Of a DNA stretch of 64,000 nt, positions 44,470 through 55,950 are shown piece after piece. The stretch comes from Trichodelitschia bisporula. Its lineage: Eukaryota; Ascomycota; Dothideomycetes; Phaeotrichales; Phaeotrichaceae. The notes below the pieces were generated by a model. The model saw only the letters and a list, made by a program, of their open reading frames with translations, made no database searches and was not told where the DNA came from. The stretch covers positions 64,836 to 128,835 of the forward strand of contig ML996689.1 of assembly GCA_010356995.1 (NCBI GenBank). Direction: 5' to 3'. How positions within the stretch are numbered: the first letter of the stretch is position 1; each line of letters starts with the position of its first letter. The position numbers and the translations under genes are program-made.

Positions 44470-46168
44470 TCATGCCTTCTCCGCCCTATGCTCCACAAGC
44501 TCGACATCCCTCTTCTCCAAGTCCTTCGGCAAGGCACCTAGCGCGCGCTCACCAAACAGCAAATCAATCTCCTCAAGCGACAGCTGCTTCGTCTCCTTGA
44601 ACACGAAGTAGATAGTCGGAAACGTGATGCACGTGTTGAACGCTATGAAGATGAAGTAGAACTTCCATGTAATAGCTCCGAGAGCCTGCCTCTATCAGTT
44701 TACCACCAGGCCGAGGGATAGAGGAGACTCACAATTGGCGACACCTGCGCCCAAAACGTGCTAACGAGCCAATTCCCGATACCAGTCGCGAACGCACTGC
44801 CCCGCGCACGGATCGGCATCGGCATGACTTCGCTGGCGTATGTCCAGGATATGGGACCGAAGGACAAGCTGAAGATCACGGTGACGCAGAAGACAAAGAA
44901 CACGCCTGCGATGCTCATGCCGTGGTTCGGGTGGTCGTTGTCGATGCGCGAGCCGATGACCGCGACGCAGATGAGCGCGACGGTGATGCCGACCGTACCG
45001 AAGAGGAGGGGACGCCGACGGCCGACGCGGTCGGACAGGAACCAGATGAAGAATAAGTCTGATGACAGGTTAGGGAGAGGAGGGGTGGAAGAGGGTGGAC
45101 CGACTCGTCACTGGGCCTACGACGTTGTAGATCCCCGTTACCAGTAGATTCTTGCTCCCTGTGATGCCCAGGATCTTGTACATGATCGTGGCGTAGTAGC
45201 CGAAGACGTTGACTGTGTTGTGTTAAATCTGTTCTTTGGGACGAGGGTGGGTACCGTACTCCCGGTGAACTGCGTGAAGACTTGCATCAGGGTCGCATGC
45301 ATCAGCCGCGTCCGCCATTGCGGCACCGTAAACATAACCTTCCAGCCGGGCGCCGTGATAGCCTTCTCCGCCTCGATGGTAGCCTTGATCTCGTTGAACT
45401 CTTGCAAGATCCACTCCTCGTTCTGGCCATTGAAGTGGAGTTTCCTCAGCTGCGAAGGTCAGCCCCACCCCTCAACAACAGCAGCATACATACCACCTGC
45501 AGCGCCTCCTCCGCGCGATCCTTCTCGACCAACTGGCGCGGACTCTCAGGGAAGAACAGCAAGCCGAAGATGATAACCGCGCACGGCACCACCTGGAACG
45601 CCAGCGGAAAGCGCCAACTAAACGCAGAGTTCGGCAGCTTGCTGCTCCCATAGCCGACCCACGTCGACACAATGAAGCCGACTCCAATCATCTGCTGCGT
45701 TATGCCGATCAAGAAGCCACGGGTCTTCGGATGCGCACACTCGCTCTGGTAAACCGGCACACTCATACTCATGAGCCCAACCGCCCACCCCGCCAGCACG
45801 CGGCCCACAAGCATCATCGCCAGATTCTGCGCTGCGGTCTGCAAAATCGCGCCGAAAAGACAGATGATTGCGCCCATCTGGATCGTCCACCGCCGCCCAA
45901 TCCGGTCCATGACGAAGCCGCCCATGAGAGAGCCGAGACATGCGCCGCCGTTGAACACGCTGTTGATCGCGCCGATGATGGGGCTTGTGTCGATGGTGTT
46001 GAAGAAGTGCAGGAAGTGCGGCGATTGGATCACCTCAGTCATCACGCCGGCATCGTAGCCGAAGAGGAAGGACCTGGCCCGTCAATCAGCCTTGCGCTCG
46101 TCCAGAGGCAGAGCAACTCACCCCGTGCCCGCAAACACGGCCAGCGCCGCTGTGAACCACACGCCCAT
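44470..46168 (-). CDS. MFS sugar transporter
   Basis: Model: complement(join(44470..44685, 44733..45058, 45105..45212, 45260..45449, 45494..46073, 46122..46168)), 488 aa. Five introns of 44-48 bp. Sugar-porter hallmarks are restored: AGTGSFLFGYDAGVMTEV in TM1, MDRIGRRWTIQMG, FFPESPRQLVEKDRAEEAL (PESPR motif), QFTGINVFGYY (TM7, substrate binding), SDRVGRRRPLLFG and FKETKQLSLEEIDLLFG (PETKG-like C-terminal motif, with the usual Pro absent). It imports a hexose, pentose or oligosaccharide with protons across the plasma membrane. The N-terminus is short (MGVWFTAAL directly enters TM1), so an upstream exon may be missing. It is divergent from a secreted GH3 enzyme. Confidence 0.9.
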
Positions 46169-47135
46169 GATGACTGGCGATAGAAAATTCCCACGTCGTT
46201 GAAGGTTTCCAGAAACGCACGCTCAGGACCAGCGCCCGGGATAATACAGACAAATATATCGCTCCGCCGGGATAGCCCTCGGCGCACCTTCGGCCGCTCT
46301 AAGTGTCCTCCCCCGCCCACACGTTACACCCACCAGCGACAGCGCAGCAGCGGCGCGTCGTATAGTTCTAGCGCAGCGCAGCAAGCCAGCAAAAACTAGC
46401 CTCCGTCCGCGCAGGTCTCGCCATCTCGTCCCCTCCCCGGCCTGGGATCGGGGTTTTGAATTCCGGGAAAGACCGCGGTCCGGGCCTGATGCGGGCGGCA
46501 TATTTCCACCTATCCACCGAGGGAGTTTTGGACATGGTCGTGCCTGGTTCATCGCGTGCGCGGACCCCGCACTCGTTGGTGGCTCGCTAATGCGCGCGCA
46601 TGGCGAGGCTGGGACCCCGCATGTAACGCTGGGGTGACGGCGCTAGGGCGCCACAATGGCACCTTGATTTGACGTCCCCACTTGGCTGCTGCAACGGCCT
46701 CGAGGACCGCGCCGTTGTAACTCTGGGGAAGCGTGCGCGTGGGGAAGAGGCGGGAACATAGCAGGTAGCGGCGGGAATGTGGGAAATCTGGGGTGCGGCA
46801 TGAGTCTTGCTAACGGTGGGGAGGGGGAAATCCCGTTGAAAGGACTTGTTGCCGGGGTACGGCTGGGAAGGGTTGATTGCAATATCGCGGACGATCTAGA
46901 GAATTTTGGACGTGCCTGGTTGCGGACGGTGCTGGTTTGGCACTGACGGCGGAAAAGTATGCCCATCGTGGTTCTGGTTTGGGTAATTGTGAGGGTAATT
47001 AGCGTTGGCTAACTAGCTGAGTAGTGTACGGAGGCCTCCGAGAGCTCAGAGCTGTCATAGCGGACCTGGAATATTCGGATATATTAACATACCGGTACCC
47101 AGCATGACGACTTCAAGCCTTCAACCATCACCACA
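46169..47135. promoter_or_regulatory. Shared upstream region of sugar transporter and GH3 gene
   Basis: 967 bp. An AT-rich GATATATTAA lies ~55 bp before the GH3 ATG and is a candidate TATA element. Several short GC-rich direct repeats occur, but no operator can be named with confidence. Confidence 0.5.
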
Positions 47136-49538
47136 ATGCGGCTCATCCAACTCACCACGCTGGCCGCCACGGCGGTCAGCACCGTCCACGCCGTCGCCCT
47201 CCCCTCCGACGCCAGCACCCCGCTCTACAAGCAAGCAAGCGCTCCCGTCGAGTCCCGCGTCGCCGACCTCCTCAGCCGCATGACCCTCGCCGACAAAACC
47301 GCTCAACTCATCCAAGGCGACATCGAAAACTGGCTCAACGTCACCTCCGGCGCGTTCAACGCCTCCGGTCTCGCAGACTCCATGTCCCTCAAGGCGAGCC
47401 AGTTCTACGTCGGCAAGGCCGTGCCGCAGTCCTGGATCGCTGAGAACGTGCAACGCGCTCAGGAGTACCTGGTGCATAACACGACGCTTGGTATCCCGGC
47501 GTATGTGCAGTCCGAGGCGATCCACGGCTTCCTCGTCGTCAACGCCACCATCTTCAACTCCCCCATCGCCTACGCCTGCGCCTGGAACCCGGCCCTCGTC
47601 GAGAAAATGGCCGGCATCATCGCGCGCGAGGCCCGCGCCCTCGGCGTGAACCAGCTCTTCGCCCCGCTCGCTGATCTCGCCCGCGAATTGCGCTACGGCC
47701 GCGTCGAGGAGACCTACGGCGAGGACCCGCATTTGACGGGCGAGATCGCGTACAGCTACGTCGTGGGCCTGCAGGCGGGAAATGTGTCCGCGATGGTGAA
47801 GCACTTCGCCGGGTTTTCAGCGCCGGAGCAGGGGCTGAATACGGGGCCGGTGCATGGGGGGGAGAGGGAGCTGCGCACGACGTGGTTGCCACCGTTTAAG
47901 AGGGCGATTATTGATGCCGGGGCGTACAGTGTCATGTCTGCGTACCATTCGTACGATGGGATTCCGGCGATTGCGGATTATCACACGCTCACTGAGGTAA
48001 GTCCCCCCTAACCCCACCCCGTCGCAAGGGAGTGAAGCTAACGACCCCAGATCCTCCGCAACGAATGGGGCTATAAATACTTCGTCGTCTCCGACGCCGG
48101 CGCAACCGACCGCCTCTGCGCCGCCTTCCACATGTGCCGCGCGAAGCCCATCGATTCCGCCGCGGTGACCATGTACGCGCTCCCCGCGGGAAACGACGTC
48201 GAAATGGGCGGCGGCAGCTTCAACTTCAAAACCATCCCTGACCTCGTGGGGAACGGCACGCTCGACTTGTCCATCGTCGACGAAGCCGTTCGCCGCGTGC
48301 TCCGCGCTAAGTTTGCGCAGGGATTGTTCGAGGAGCCGTATACGGGTGTTTCGGCGAAGGAGGCGGAGAAATTGATCAATGCGGATGATGCGGTGCAGCT
48401 GGCACGCCAGCTGGATGCGGAGTCGATTGTCCTGCTTGAGAACCGGAATAACACCCTCCCCCTCCGCCGCGACGCGAACATCGCCCTGATCGGCCCCATG
48501 GCCTCCGGGCCCATGAACTACGGCGACTACGTCGTGTCGGGCAGCATGCTCCGCGGCGTCACGCCCCTCGCCGGCATCACCGCCGCATCCAAAGGCCACG
48601 TAACCTACACGCAGGGCTGCGATCGCTGGTCCACCTCAACCGCCTCGATCCCGGCTGCCGTTGCGGCGGCTAAGGCCGCTGACGTCGCCGTTGTGATCGT
48701 GGGCACCTGGAGCCGGGACCAGAACGAGCTATGGTCGGGCCTGAACGCAACGAGCGGCGAACACGTCGACGTTCAATCGTTGAAGCTGTTCGGCGCGATG
48801 GGGCCGCTCGTGCGCGCTGTGCTCGATGTCGGGAAACCAACTGTGGTCGTGTTTAGCTCTGGCAAGCCGGTCGCAGAGCCTGAGATCGCGGCCCGCGCAT
48901 CGGCGCTTGTGCAGCAGTTTTATCCGGGGGAGCAGGGCGGGCACGCATTGGCCGATGTGCTATTCGGGGATGTGAATCCAAGCGGCAGACTGAGTGTCAG
49001 CGTGCCGCAGGACATTGGCGCTGGCCCTGTGTTCTATGACTATTTGAACAGTGGCCGCGCGGCGGGGGGGACGGTGCCGGATGTTGGTGTTGTGGGGAAT
49101 GATAGCGAGGTTGTGTTTGGGCATAGCTACGTGCTCGGGACGCCGGAGGCGATGTACGAGTTTGGGTTTGGGCGGTCGTACACGACGTTCAATTACAGCG
49201 GTGTGCGGCTTGATAGAACGACGGCTGGGGCGGGGGATACGGTAAGTGTGAGTGTGGATGTGCGGAACACCGGGGACAGGGATGGGATGGAGGTTGTGCA
49301 GGTTTATGTCAAGGATGTGATTGCGAGCGTTGCGGTGCCAAATATTGCGCTGAGGGGTTTCAAGAAGGTGGCGATTGGGAAGGGGGAGAGTGTGAGGGTG
49401 GAGATTCCGATTAAGGTTGCGGATCTTGGGGTTTGGAATGTGAGGATGAAGTATGTGGTTGAGCCGGGAGAGTTTGTGGTGTTTGTGGGGGCGAGTAGTC
49501 GGGATTTGAGGGGGAATGCGACGCTGGTTGTTCGGTAG
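47136..49538 (+). CDS. Secreted GH3 beta-glycosidase (beta-glucosidase/xylosidase type)
   Basis: Model: join(47136..47996, 48051..49538), 782 aa, one 54-bp intron. A signal peptide (~20 residues, MRLIQLTTLAATAVSTVHA) directs secretion. The enzyme hydrolyses terminal beta-linked sugars. The TIM-barrel domain shows LLSRMTLADKTAQLIQGDI and RVEETYGEDPHLTGE; the nucleophile region after the splice reads GYKYFVVSDAGATDRLC, placing the catalytic Asp at about 302. The alpha/beta sandwich domain (LLENRNNTLPLRRDANIALIG) and the C-terminal fibronectin-III-like domain (DVRNTGDRDGMEVVQVYV) complete the usual three-domain layout. SDAG instead of SDW marks a less-studied GH3 subgroup, so substrate preference is open. 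Several N-glycosylation sequons are present (NVTS, NTTL, NATI). Confidence 0.93.
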
Positions 49539-51165
49539 GTGGTGGCGTTGGACGATGGTCTTGTATATAGGAAGCGCTGCTGGGACTCGCGATGGATAAA
49601 AGTACCACAGAACTGATAATGAGAAGCGTGGATGGAGATCGTCTTGATCTGAGATATACAATTGGTACCTGAGCGAGAACCCGCAGTCAGTGACAAGTCT
49701 GAGCCGAGATCATTGAAGTCGCAGCGAGGTGTCAAGATTGGTACTTTGGTATTCTGTACGACTAGCTACCTAACGGCCTATGAGCCGTTGGACTGGACGC
49801 AGTACCTGCTCGCCACGGCTTCTGGGCCTCGTGGCTCATGCTGTGTAGCCGACTGACTTTCCAGTCATGGCGAAGTTTATTGCGGGAATCCCATACATCG
49901 TCCACAAAGAAGAAAGTCGAGTCAGCCCCATTTCCTTTGGCGCTAATGATGAATCATCTCGTTCTGGATATGGACACCGGTGCCCATGGAAACCATATGA
50001 TGCTAAGTAATGTCAGTGTGGTATCCTAGACGTTCAGTTCAAGTTCTCTTACTGTGCCCACATCGTCGCATCGAAGCCACTTGAGACCATAATCAAAAGC
50101 ATTCAAGCCCCCAACGTTCCAGCCAAGTTTTACCTCAAGATGCGGCTGAGCACGTTTGCTAGGTAGGTAGCGGACAAATCTTGATGTCAGAGTGCGAATT
50201 TTCGTAGTACACGCAATGATACTGCCCTACGCACCGCAGTCAGTCGCCTACTGGCTCAGAGACCTAATCTCCTATCACAGCAACAGCTTCTGGTCCACGG
50301 ATCTCGGATAACCGAGCCATTGCAGAATCGGACCTGGATGCTTTATGAGAATAGCACATACTGGAAAGAGGAGTCATGCGAAAGTGAGAGTCTGGACCAG
50401 GCCGCGAGAGCAATAAGGCTGCGGGTTGAGTTGTCCGGTTGTGCAACTGTAGGTGCCAACTTTTCAGCTCAGCCAGGTAAAGCGAGTCGAGTGGCCGGAT
50501 CAAGTCGGACGTAGAGGCTGAGCTTTTGGGCTGTAGAGTTTGAGTACGTTATCAACTAATGGATGTATGCCATACACGCCAATCCGGGGACCGACCATCT
50601 CTGCCTCGTATCACGCGCTGGAATGGTAAGAATGGTAAGAATGGCATACCAATGGGAGCATAACCATGTTACCGGGAAAGGAGGCACCGTAGGGTGATTT
50701 AAAGTGCGCAAATCCCCAGATACCGTATGATGGGGCTCCCAACGGGCATCTCATGTCACACACCATCGTCAGTTACCGCTGAAGGCGAAGGGCACATGTC
50801 CGGCTGCCCTTACCCTCGCCCAAAGAGTGAGGCGCGAGGCGGAAGATCAACGAAGAAGTCAGAAAAAAAAGGCGGACTGCGGGGCGTAAACGCCTAGTTA
50901 ATATCTTTGGGCGCCTGCGCTTCGAGACCCGATATCCGCTGCAGCATGCAACATCGCCACATGCAATGCATCCCTGGGGAACATCACCATCTATGCCCGT
51001 GCCATGCGTCGGCCGCACCGCCCGCAGCTGGAACCCCGGTGTCGAGACAGGAAGCGTGGTATCCGATTCGACCTTCTATCGTGACATGCTATATGTACAG
51101 GTTCGCCCGACACTCACGCCCGACATAAACTGTCAGCACCCAGCAGCATCGTCGTCGCTAGCGGT
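49539..51165. other. 1.6-kb intergenic region
   Basis: No supported gene, RNA or repeat. Confidence 0.45.
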
Positions 51166-51594
51166 CTAGTGCTTCTTGTCGGCCTCGGCCTTGGTGACGA
51201 ACTCTCTGTACAGGGCGTTAGCTAGCCGAACCTTGTTACACACTTCACACACCGCCTCCCTTCCGCACCAGATGCACGTACTTTATGAAGCTCTCCTCGT
51301 CCTTGCTCGACGCCTGGATGGGCGGGCCCTGGCTCTTGGCTGAGGCGGGCGAGCGCATGGAAATGGCGGAGACGGCGAACACGGAGCTGAGCGTGGCAAT
51401 GGCCAACTGTTTCTCCCGTTAGCAAGGGAGTGTTGCATTTAGGATTCAATGCGAACGATGCGCGGACAGCGCAATTAGCGCCACGCAGGCACGCAAACGC
51501 GCGGCCGTGGGGGTGGGTAGAGGTGTTGGACGGGGCGTAAACGTACAATGTGCGAGCCGACCTGCTGGCCGAAGATCTTGTAGTAGGCAACCAT
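51166..51594 (-). CDS. ATP19: Mitochondrial ATP synthase subunit k (Atp19-like)
   Basis: Model: complement(join(51166..51205, 51282..51406, 51547..51594)), 70 aa. This small membrane subunit belongs to the F0 dimer interface of ATP synthase in the inner membrane. Exon 1: MVAYYKIFGQQVGSHI. Exon 2 carries the single transmembrane segment LAIATLSSVFAVSAIS and the conserved GPPIQASSKDEESFIK. Exon 3: EFVTKAEADKKH. The introns are 140 and 76 bp, unusually long for this window, and hide the gene from simple frame scanning. The pattern 'YY-I-G--VGSH-LA-ATL' and 'GPPI-ASS-DEE-FIK' fits fungal subunit k. It is divergent from the MTFP1-like gene, with 563 bp between ATGs. Confidence 0.85.
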
Positions 51595-52157
51595 TGCGTA
51601 ATTTGGTCCTGAAGGAGGCGAGGTTGGAGTGAGGGTGTGGGGGGGGGTGGTTTGTTCGGGTGGAGATGATCAATTGGTTGACAGCGACGGGTTGTGCTTT
51701 GGGTGTGACGGGTAAGGTTATGGTGGAGGTTTTTTTCGGAGCTGTTGGTGAGGAGGGCTGGCACGGCAGCGGTCGGACTCTCTCCTTCGTCGGAGCTCGG
51801 AAGAGAACCCGGTTGGATGCCTGAGCGCTACGGATGTATGCTGTGGATGCCTGATGTTGACGTCGTCACCCATCATGACCCACATCCCACCAGTTCATCA
51901 CCATTATTTCTCTTGTGCCAACTCGGTTCGGCTCGACCTGCAAAACTTGCATGACTCTTGACACTATCTTTTGGTAGCTGCATTATCGCTGATCAACTGC
52001 TCGCTCTTCTGTCCTCTTTTGTCCTCCAATCACTCTCTATCCAACACGATCTAGGCCTCCTCTCTTGTACATGATTGCACTGTACCATACTGTAGGATAA
52101 GGATACGATCGGACATAGCCAGCTCGCAGCTCGACTACACACCCTCCCACCGCCACC
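51595..52157. promoter_or_regulatory. Divergent promoter region of ATP19 and the MTFP1-like gene
   Basis: 563 bp. No specific motif identified. The MTFP1-like ATG has a strong context (CCGCCACCATG). Confidence 0.5.
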
Positions 52158-53119
52158 ATGCCCGCAGACAACGAATCCGACATCCCCCACATCCGCAAAG
52201 AATCGCGCCCCGACTTCTCGACTCCGCCGCCAGCGAAGCAGCTCCCCAAAGCACTGCAGGAGACGCTGGACAATGAGGAGAAAGTATGGGAAGCCATGTA
52301 CGACGGCACGTAAGTCAGCCGCACACCGCCCCGCCAACCCCATTTGACACCCCTCCAGAGCCGGCGAGTCAACCGACTCCTCAGTGCGCTACGCCGGCTA
52401 CGCCTCCCGCGTCCGCACCATCCTCCACTCCGCCCACCGCTACGTAGCCTACACCAGCGACATAGGCGAGTCCTTCCGCCCCGTCGCGCACCCGTACCTC
52501 GTGCGCGGCGCTTATGGTGTCTCATGGGCCTATCTGGCCGGCGACGTCGCGTACGAGGGCTACAAGGCCTACCTCCAGAACCAGCGGGTGCTGAATCCGC
52601 CAGTAGCGCAAGCGAGCTCGAACGTAGGCGTGCAGACGACGCTGGGGCCCGGCGTCGCCGGCGGGAGCATGGCGGGCCAGCAGAAGGAGCTGCAGCCGCA
52701 GCCGGGGCGTGTGGTGCCGATTGAGGACTATCGGGCCGTTATGGCGCAGCGGGCTATTTTTCAGAGTCTTGCGTCTATGGGGTTGCCGGCGTTTACGATT
52801 CATAGTGCGGTTAAGTACTCGGGGCGGGCGCTGAAGGATGCGAAGAATAAGACGTTGCGCTCGTATGGTCCAATCGGGGTACGTTCTTTGGGAGTGTCTG
52901 CCAATCATCTGCTGACTTGCATAGCTGGGTCTGGCTATCGTGCCGTTCCTCCCCTACATCTTCGACGAGCCCGTCGAGCACGCCGTGGAGTGGGTGTTCC
53001 ACACGGGCTTCAAGGCGGTAGGCGGGCCGTCGGCCGTTGGTGACCGCCCCGTCACCGGCAGAGACCATCTGCTGGCCAAAGAAAGCAAAGCCGGTGCCCA
53101 CAAAGAGAAGGAGTTGTGA
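52158..53119 (+). CDS. Mitochondrial fission process protein 1-like (MTFP1/MTP18 family)
   Basis: Model: join(52158..52309, 52359..52878, 52925..53119), 288 aa, introns of 49 and 46 bp. Family members are inner-membrane proteins that promote mitochondrial fission. Matching blocks: VRYAGYASRVRTILHSAHRY, VAYTSDIGESFRPVAHPYLV, RGAYGVSWAYLAGDVAYEGY, FQSLASMGLPAFTIHSAVKY, and after the second splice GPIGLGLAIVPFLPYIFDEP followed by VEHAVEWVF. Three or four membrane helices are expected. The Asp/Glu-rich N-terminus has no obvious cleavable presequence. Confidence 0.92.
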
Positions 53120-53540
53120 TGATAGTCCTTGTAATACAAACATCTTCGCTCTGCTCCTTTCGTGCCTTCGGGATTGGTGTTTTGTACGCCTCTGATTTTT
53201 TCTTTGTGCTGGCGGTTTTTCGGATGCCTGCCGGCGATGTCGAGGCCAGTCGTGGACGTGCAGCTGCGGGGCGTAAGTACCGCATGGCCCGTTTCTCTTT
53301 GTACCCGGCTAATAAAAAAATGCCAGGAGTGTTTGAGGACGAGGCATAATCGTACGAACGGGGAGGAAAACTCACATCCTCAACAATGGGTGAACATCGT
53401 GGCGCCGGTCACAATGTCGCGAGTAGCCATGTCGCCAGCACACAGTCCCCCATATAAACCACACTCTCACACGTACAATTCCTCGCCATCACCAGCTTCA
53501 ACAGCACAGTCCGCTCTACAGCCTCGTCTTCTGCATAGCA
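53120..53540. other. Intergenic region
   Basis: 3' flank of the MTFP1-like gene and promoter of the acyltransferase; CATATAAAC near 53450 is a possible TATA element. Nothing else seen. Confidence 0.4.
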
Positions 53541-54950
53541 ATGCCGTCCACTTCTACAGCAAAGTCTCCCGTTACTGAACACCGCATCCCCCTTTCCCCC
53601 ATCGACGAAACCATAATCCGGAACTACACCCGCACAGTAACCCTCTTCCCCTTCAGCAATCAATACCTCCGCTCCCACGCCGCCGAAAGAATCGAATCCG
53701 CCTTCCAGGCAACCCTCACCCACTACCCGTATCTCGCCGGCACCGTCCAGCGCCAATCGCCCCCGGGCAATCCTCAGCGCCGCTCCATCCACTACACCCT
53801 CCCCCCCCCCACCGTCCGCGATCTCGACCTTTTCAGGGTCGTCGACCTCTCCTCCACCTACCCCCACACCTACCCCTCCCTCCGCGCCGCCGGTTTCCCA
53901 TCCTCCGCCTTCCCACCCTCAACCTTCCACTTCTTCCCCGAAGCACCAGATCCCTCCTCCCCCGCCCCAATCCTCGGCCTCCAGGTTAGTTTCTTCACCG
54001 ACGGTCTCGCGCTCGCCTTCTACTCGCACCACTCCGTCCTCGACGGCACAGGCCGAACCACATTCCTCTCCCGCCTCGCCGCGAACCTGCGCTCTGGCCG
54101 CACCGACGACCCCGCAACCGGCCCCCCCGCCGTCGCCGCGTTCCCGACCCCAACCATCCCGGCTCCGAGCGCGTTGCCGGAATTCCGCATCGCCTCCCCG
54201 GGGGAGCCATTTCCGGCCAGTTGGATATCCCACCCCTCCCCCCCACCAAGCCGAATCCTAACTTTTGCCCCCGCGACCGTAACCGCGCTCAAGAAATCCC
54301 TAAACGCACACTCGACCTTCGACGCGCTCACGGCGCTGATATGCGTGTCCATGAGCCGCGCGCGGTACGCGGCGTTCCGCGCTGCTAATCCCGGGTCCGC
54401 GGAGGAGGGCAAGGCCGATGTCCGGCCGCGCTTCGGTCTCGTGCTCGACGTGCGGGGCCGGGCGGACCCGCCGCTTCCGAAAGGATACATCGGAAACGCG
54501 GCGCTGTATACATTCGCCACCGGTCCGACGTTCGACTCCATGATGTCGGACGCTGCGTCAGCGCGGGCGGCGGTAGCAAAGGCGATACGGGGTGCTATCG
54601 AGGAGGTAGACGGTCCCTGGGTCTCCTCCCGCCTTGCCTTCCTCGCCGCCGCGGTAGCGCGAGGCGAAGCCGAGCACGTAGGGTGCGGACTCGACTGCGC
54701 TGGGACGGACATCATGGTCACATCCTGGGCGGGTTTCAGCGGGGGCGAAGAATGGAGCATTCCGGGTGCGGGAAGCGTGGGTGCTGTTCGGAAGCCGTGG
54801 GGCCCGGTGGACGGGGGAGTGATTTTCCTGCCGCGGGTACCGGGGGGAGGGGTGGAGGTTATGGTGGGTTTGAGGGAGGGGGTTATGCGGGAGTTTNNNN
54901 NNNNNNNNNNNNNNNNNNNNNNNNNNNNNNNNNNNNNNNNNAGGGGTTGA
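53541..54950 (+). CDS. HXXXD-type acyltransferase (BAHD/trichothecene-acetyltransferase-like), 3' end in assembly gap
   Basis: About 452 residues are readable before the gap. The family transfers acyl groups from CoA to hydroxyl or amino groups of secondary metabolites. The N-terminus TEHRIPLSPIDETIIRNYTR and FQATLTHYPYLAGTVQR fit fungal members, and the catalytic HXXXD is in YSHHSVLDGTGRT. The usual DFGWG motif is replaced by a loose SWAGFSGGEEW-like stretch near the C-terminus, followed by FLPRVPGGGVEVMVGLREGV. No introns. Forty-five Ns start at 54897, so the listed end (a TGA just after the Ns) depends on the stated gap length. Another frame after the gap (RMEERGQELGRAGRKRRWSE) looks more like the true tail. 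No other secondary-metabolism gene is adjacent. Confidence 0.85.
   Translation: MPSTSTAKSPVTEHRIPLSPIDETIIRNYTRTVTLFPFSNQYLRSHAAERIESAFQATLTHYPYLAGTVQRQSPPGNPQRRSIHYTLPPPTVRDLDLFRVVDLSSTYPHTYPSLRAAGFPSSAFPPSTFHFFPEAPDPSSPAPILGLQVSFFTDGLALAFYSHHSVLDGTGRTTFLSRLAANLRSGRTDDPATGPPAVAAFPTPTIPAPSALPEFRIASPGEPFPASWISHPSPPPSRILTFAPATVTALKKSLNAHSTFDALTALICVSMSRARYAAFRAANPGSAEEGKADVRPRFGLVLDVRGRADPPLPKGYIGNAALYTFATGPTFDSMMSDAASARAAVAKAIRGAIEEVDGPWVSSRLAFLAAAVARGEAEHVGCGLDCAGTDIMVTSWAGFSGGEEWSIPGAGSVGAVRKPWGPVDGGVIFLPRVPGGGVEVMVGLREGVMREFXXXXXXXXXXXXXXXRG
54897..54941. other. Assembly gap of 45 N
   Basis: A run of undetermined bases inside the acyltransferase 3' end. Flanks are very G-rich on the plus strand, which may have blocked sequencing. 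The length may be nominal. Confidence 0.99.
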
Positions 54951-55391
54951 ACGGATGGAAGAGAGGGGGCAGGAGCTGGGGAGGGCTGGGAGGAAGAGGA
55001 GGTGGAGTGAGGTGAGTAATATGGGCGGACTCTTGTGCTACTATTGTATCATCTCCTTGTACCATTGTGTAAGGCTGTAGGTTTGTACTAATGAATTGGC
55101 TTTTTTGCGCAGCGGCCGTGTGGGCATCGCGGCTGGCTGCGGGAGTGGGGTGTGGACTGAGGCCGTTGCATCGCGGAGCATGGGAGGGGCTATTGGCCGC
55201 AGGGTCAAGACTCAGCCTTGCGGAGACAAAAATCATCGCCACGCACGAATCTCACGGCAAGCACGGCAAAGCACGCCGACCGGTCAAGAATGCCATCGCA
55301 GTGAGTGGGGTGCTTCATTGCTAACATGCAAGCGATCGCATTATATATGATCCTCATCGTCCTCGGCCACAATTCCTCGCCTTAAGTGCTG

Positions 55392-55950
55392 TTACTCGGA
55401 CTTCTTGTTCTTGTTCTTCTTCTCGCTCGCTGCGGCTTCCGAGGCGGGAATGTTTTCAATACGCACAAAGTGCTTGACATTATTACTGACAAAGTCACTA
55501 GCACCTCAATCCATCGGGATCTGAAACTGACCGGATAGCCTAGCGAACCTTGCTTGCCAGTACGAACAGGCGCTTCCGGCTGCAGTCGTAGGCCCAGGTT
55601 CCGTCGAAGCGGGGCCACCGAGCAACTTGACCGCGAATCCTCCGATATAGGCGTGTTCAACGCCCTGGTCCTGGAGAATCGAAGAGACTGCCTCGATGGT
55701 GTGGTTTTATCTCCGGGCACTCCATCAGGTCCAGGGTATTGTCGGGCCAGGCTGCCTCTAGAGCGTCACCTCCAATCGCCCGGCAGGCCGCCAGAGAATC
55801 GTGCCCACCGTTCATAAGATTCATGCGGCACATCACTGCATGGTAGGCGTTGGTTTTGACGAGACTCTTGACGGTCTCGGAGACTCGAAGGTTGCGCTAC
55901 GCAATTTGCTTGCCAGTCGACTTTCCAATGCTCGGGGCGCGAAGGCAGAG
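55392..55950 (-). pseudogene. Decayed multi-frame gene remnant
   Basis: Coding-like pieces lie in different minus-strand frames: one around 55730-55900 (for example HAVMCRMNLMNGGHDSLAAC), one around 55600-55690 (ILQDQGVEHAYIGGFAVKLL), and a terminal piece 55392-55490 (NNVKHFVRIENIPASEAA, then a Lys-rich tail and TAA). The second resembles the start of nucleotidyltransferase-fold proteins of the AbiEii-like kind, but the catalytic Asp motif expected after the Gly-Gly is missing. No single splice model gives an intact product, so I treat it as a relic; an intact multi-exon gene cannot be fully excluded. Confidence 0.4.

Noticed and set aside
53541-54950. Secondary-metabolite gene cluster around the acyltransferase
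   Set aside because: Neighbours are mitochondrial and protease genes; no synthase, P450 or regulator is nearby.
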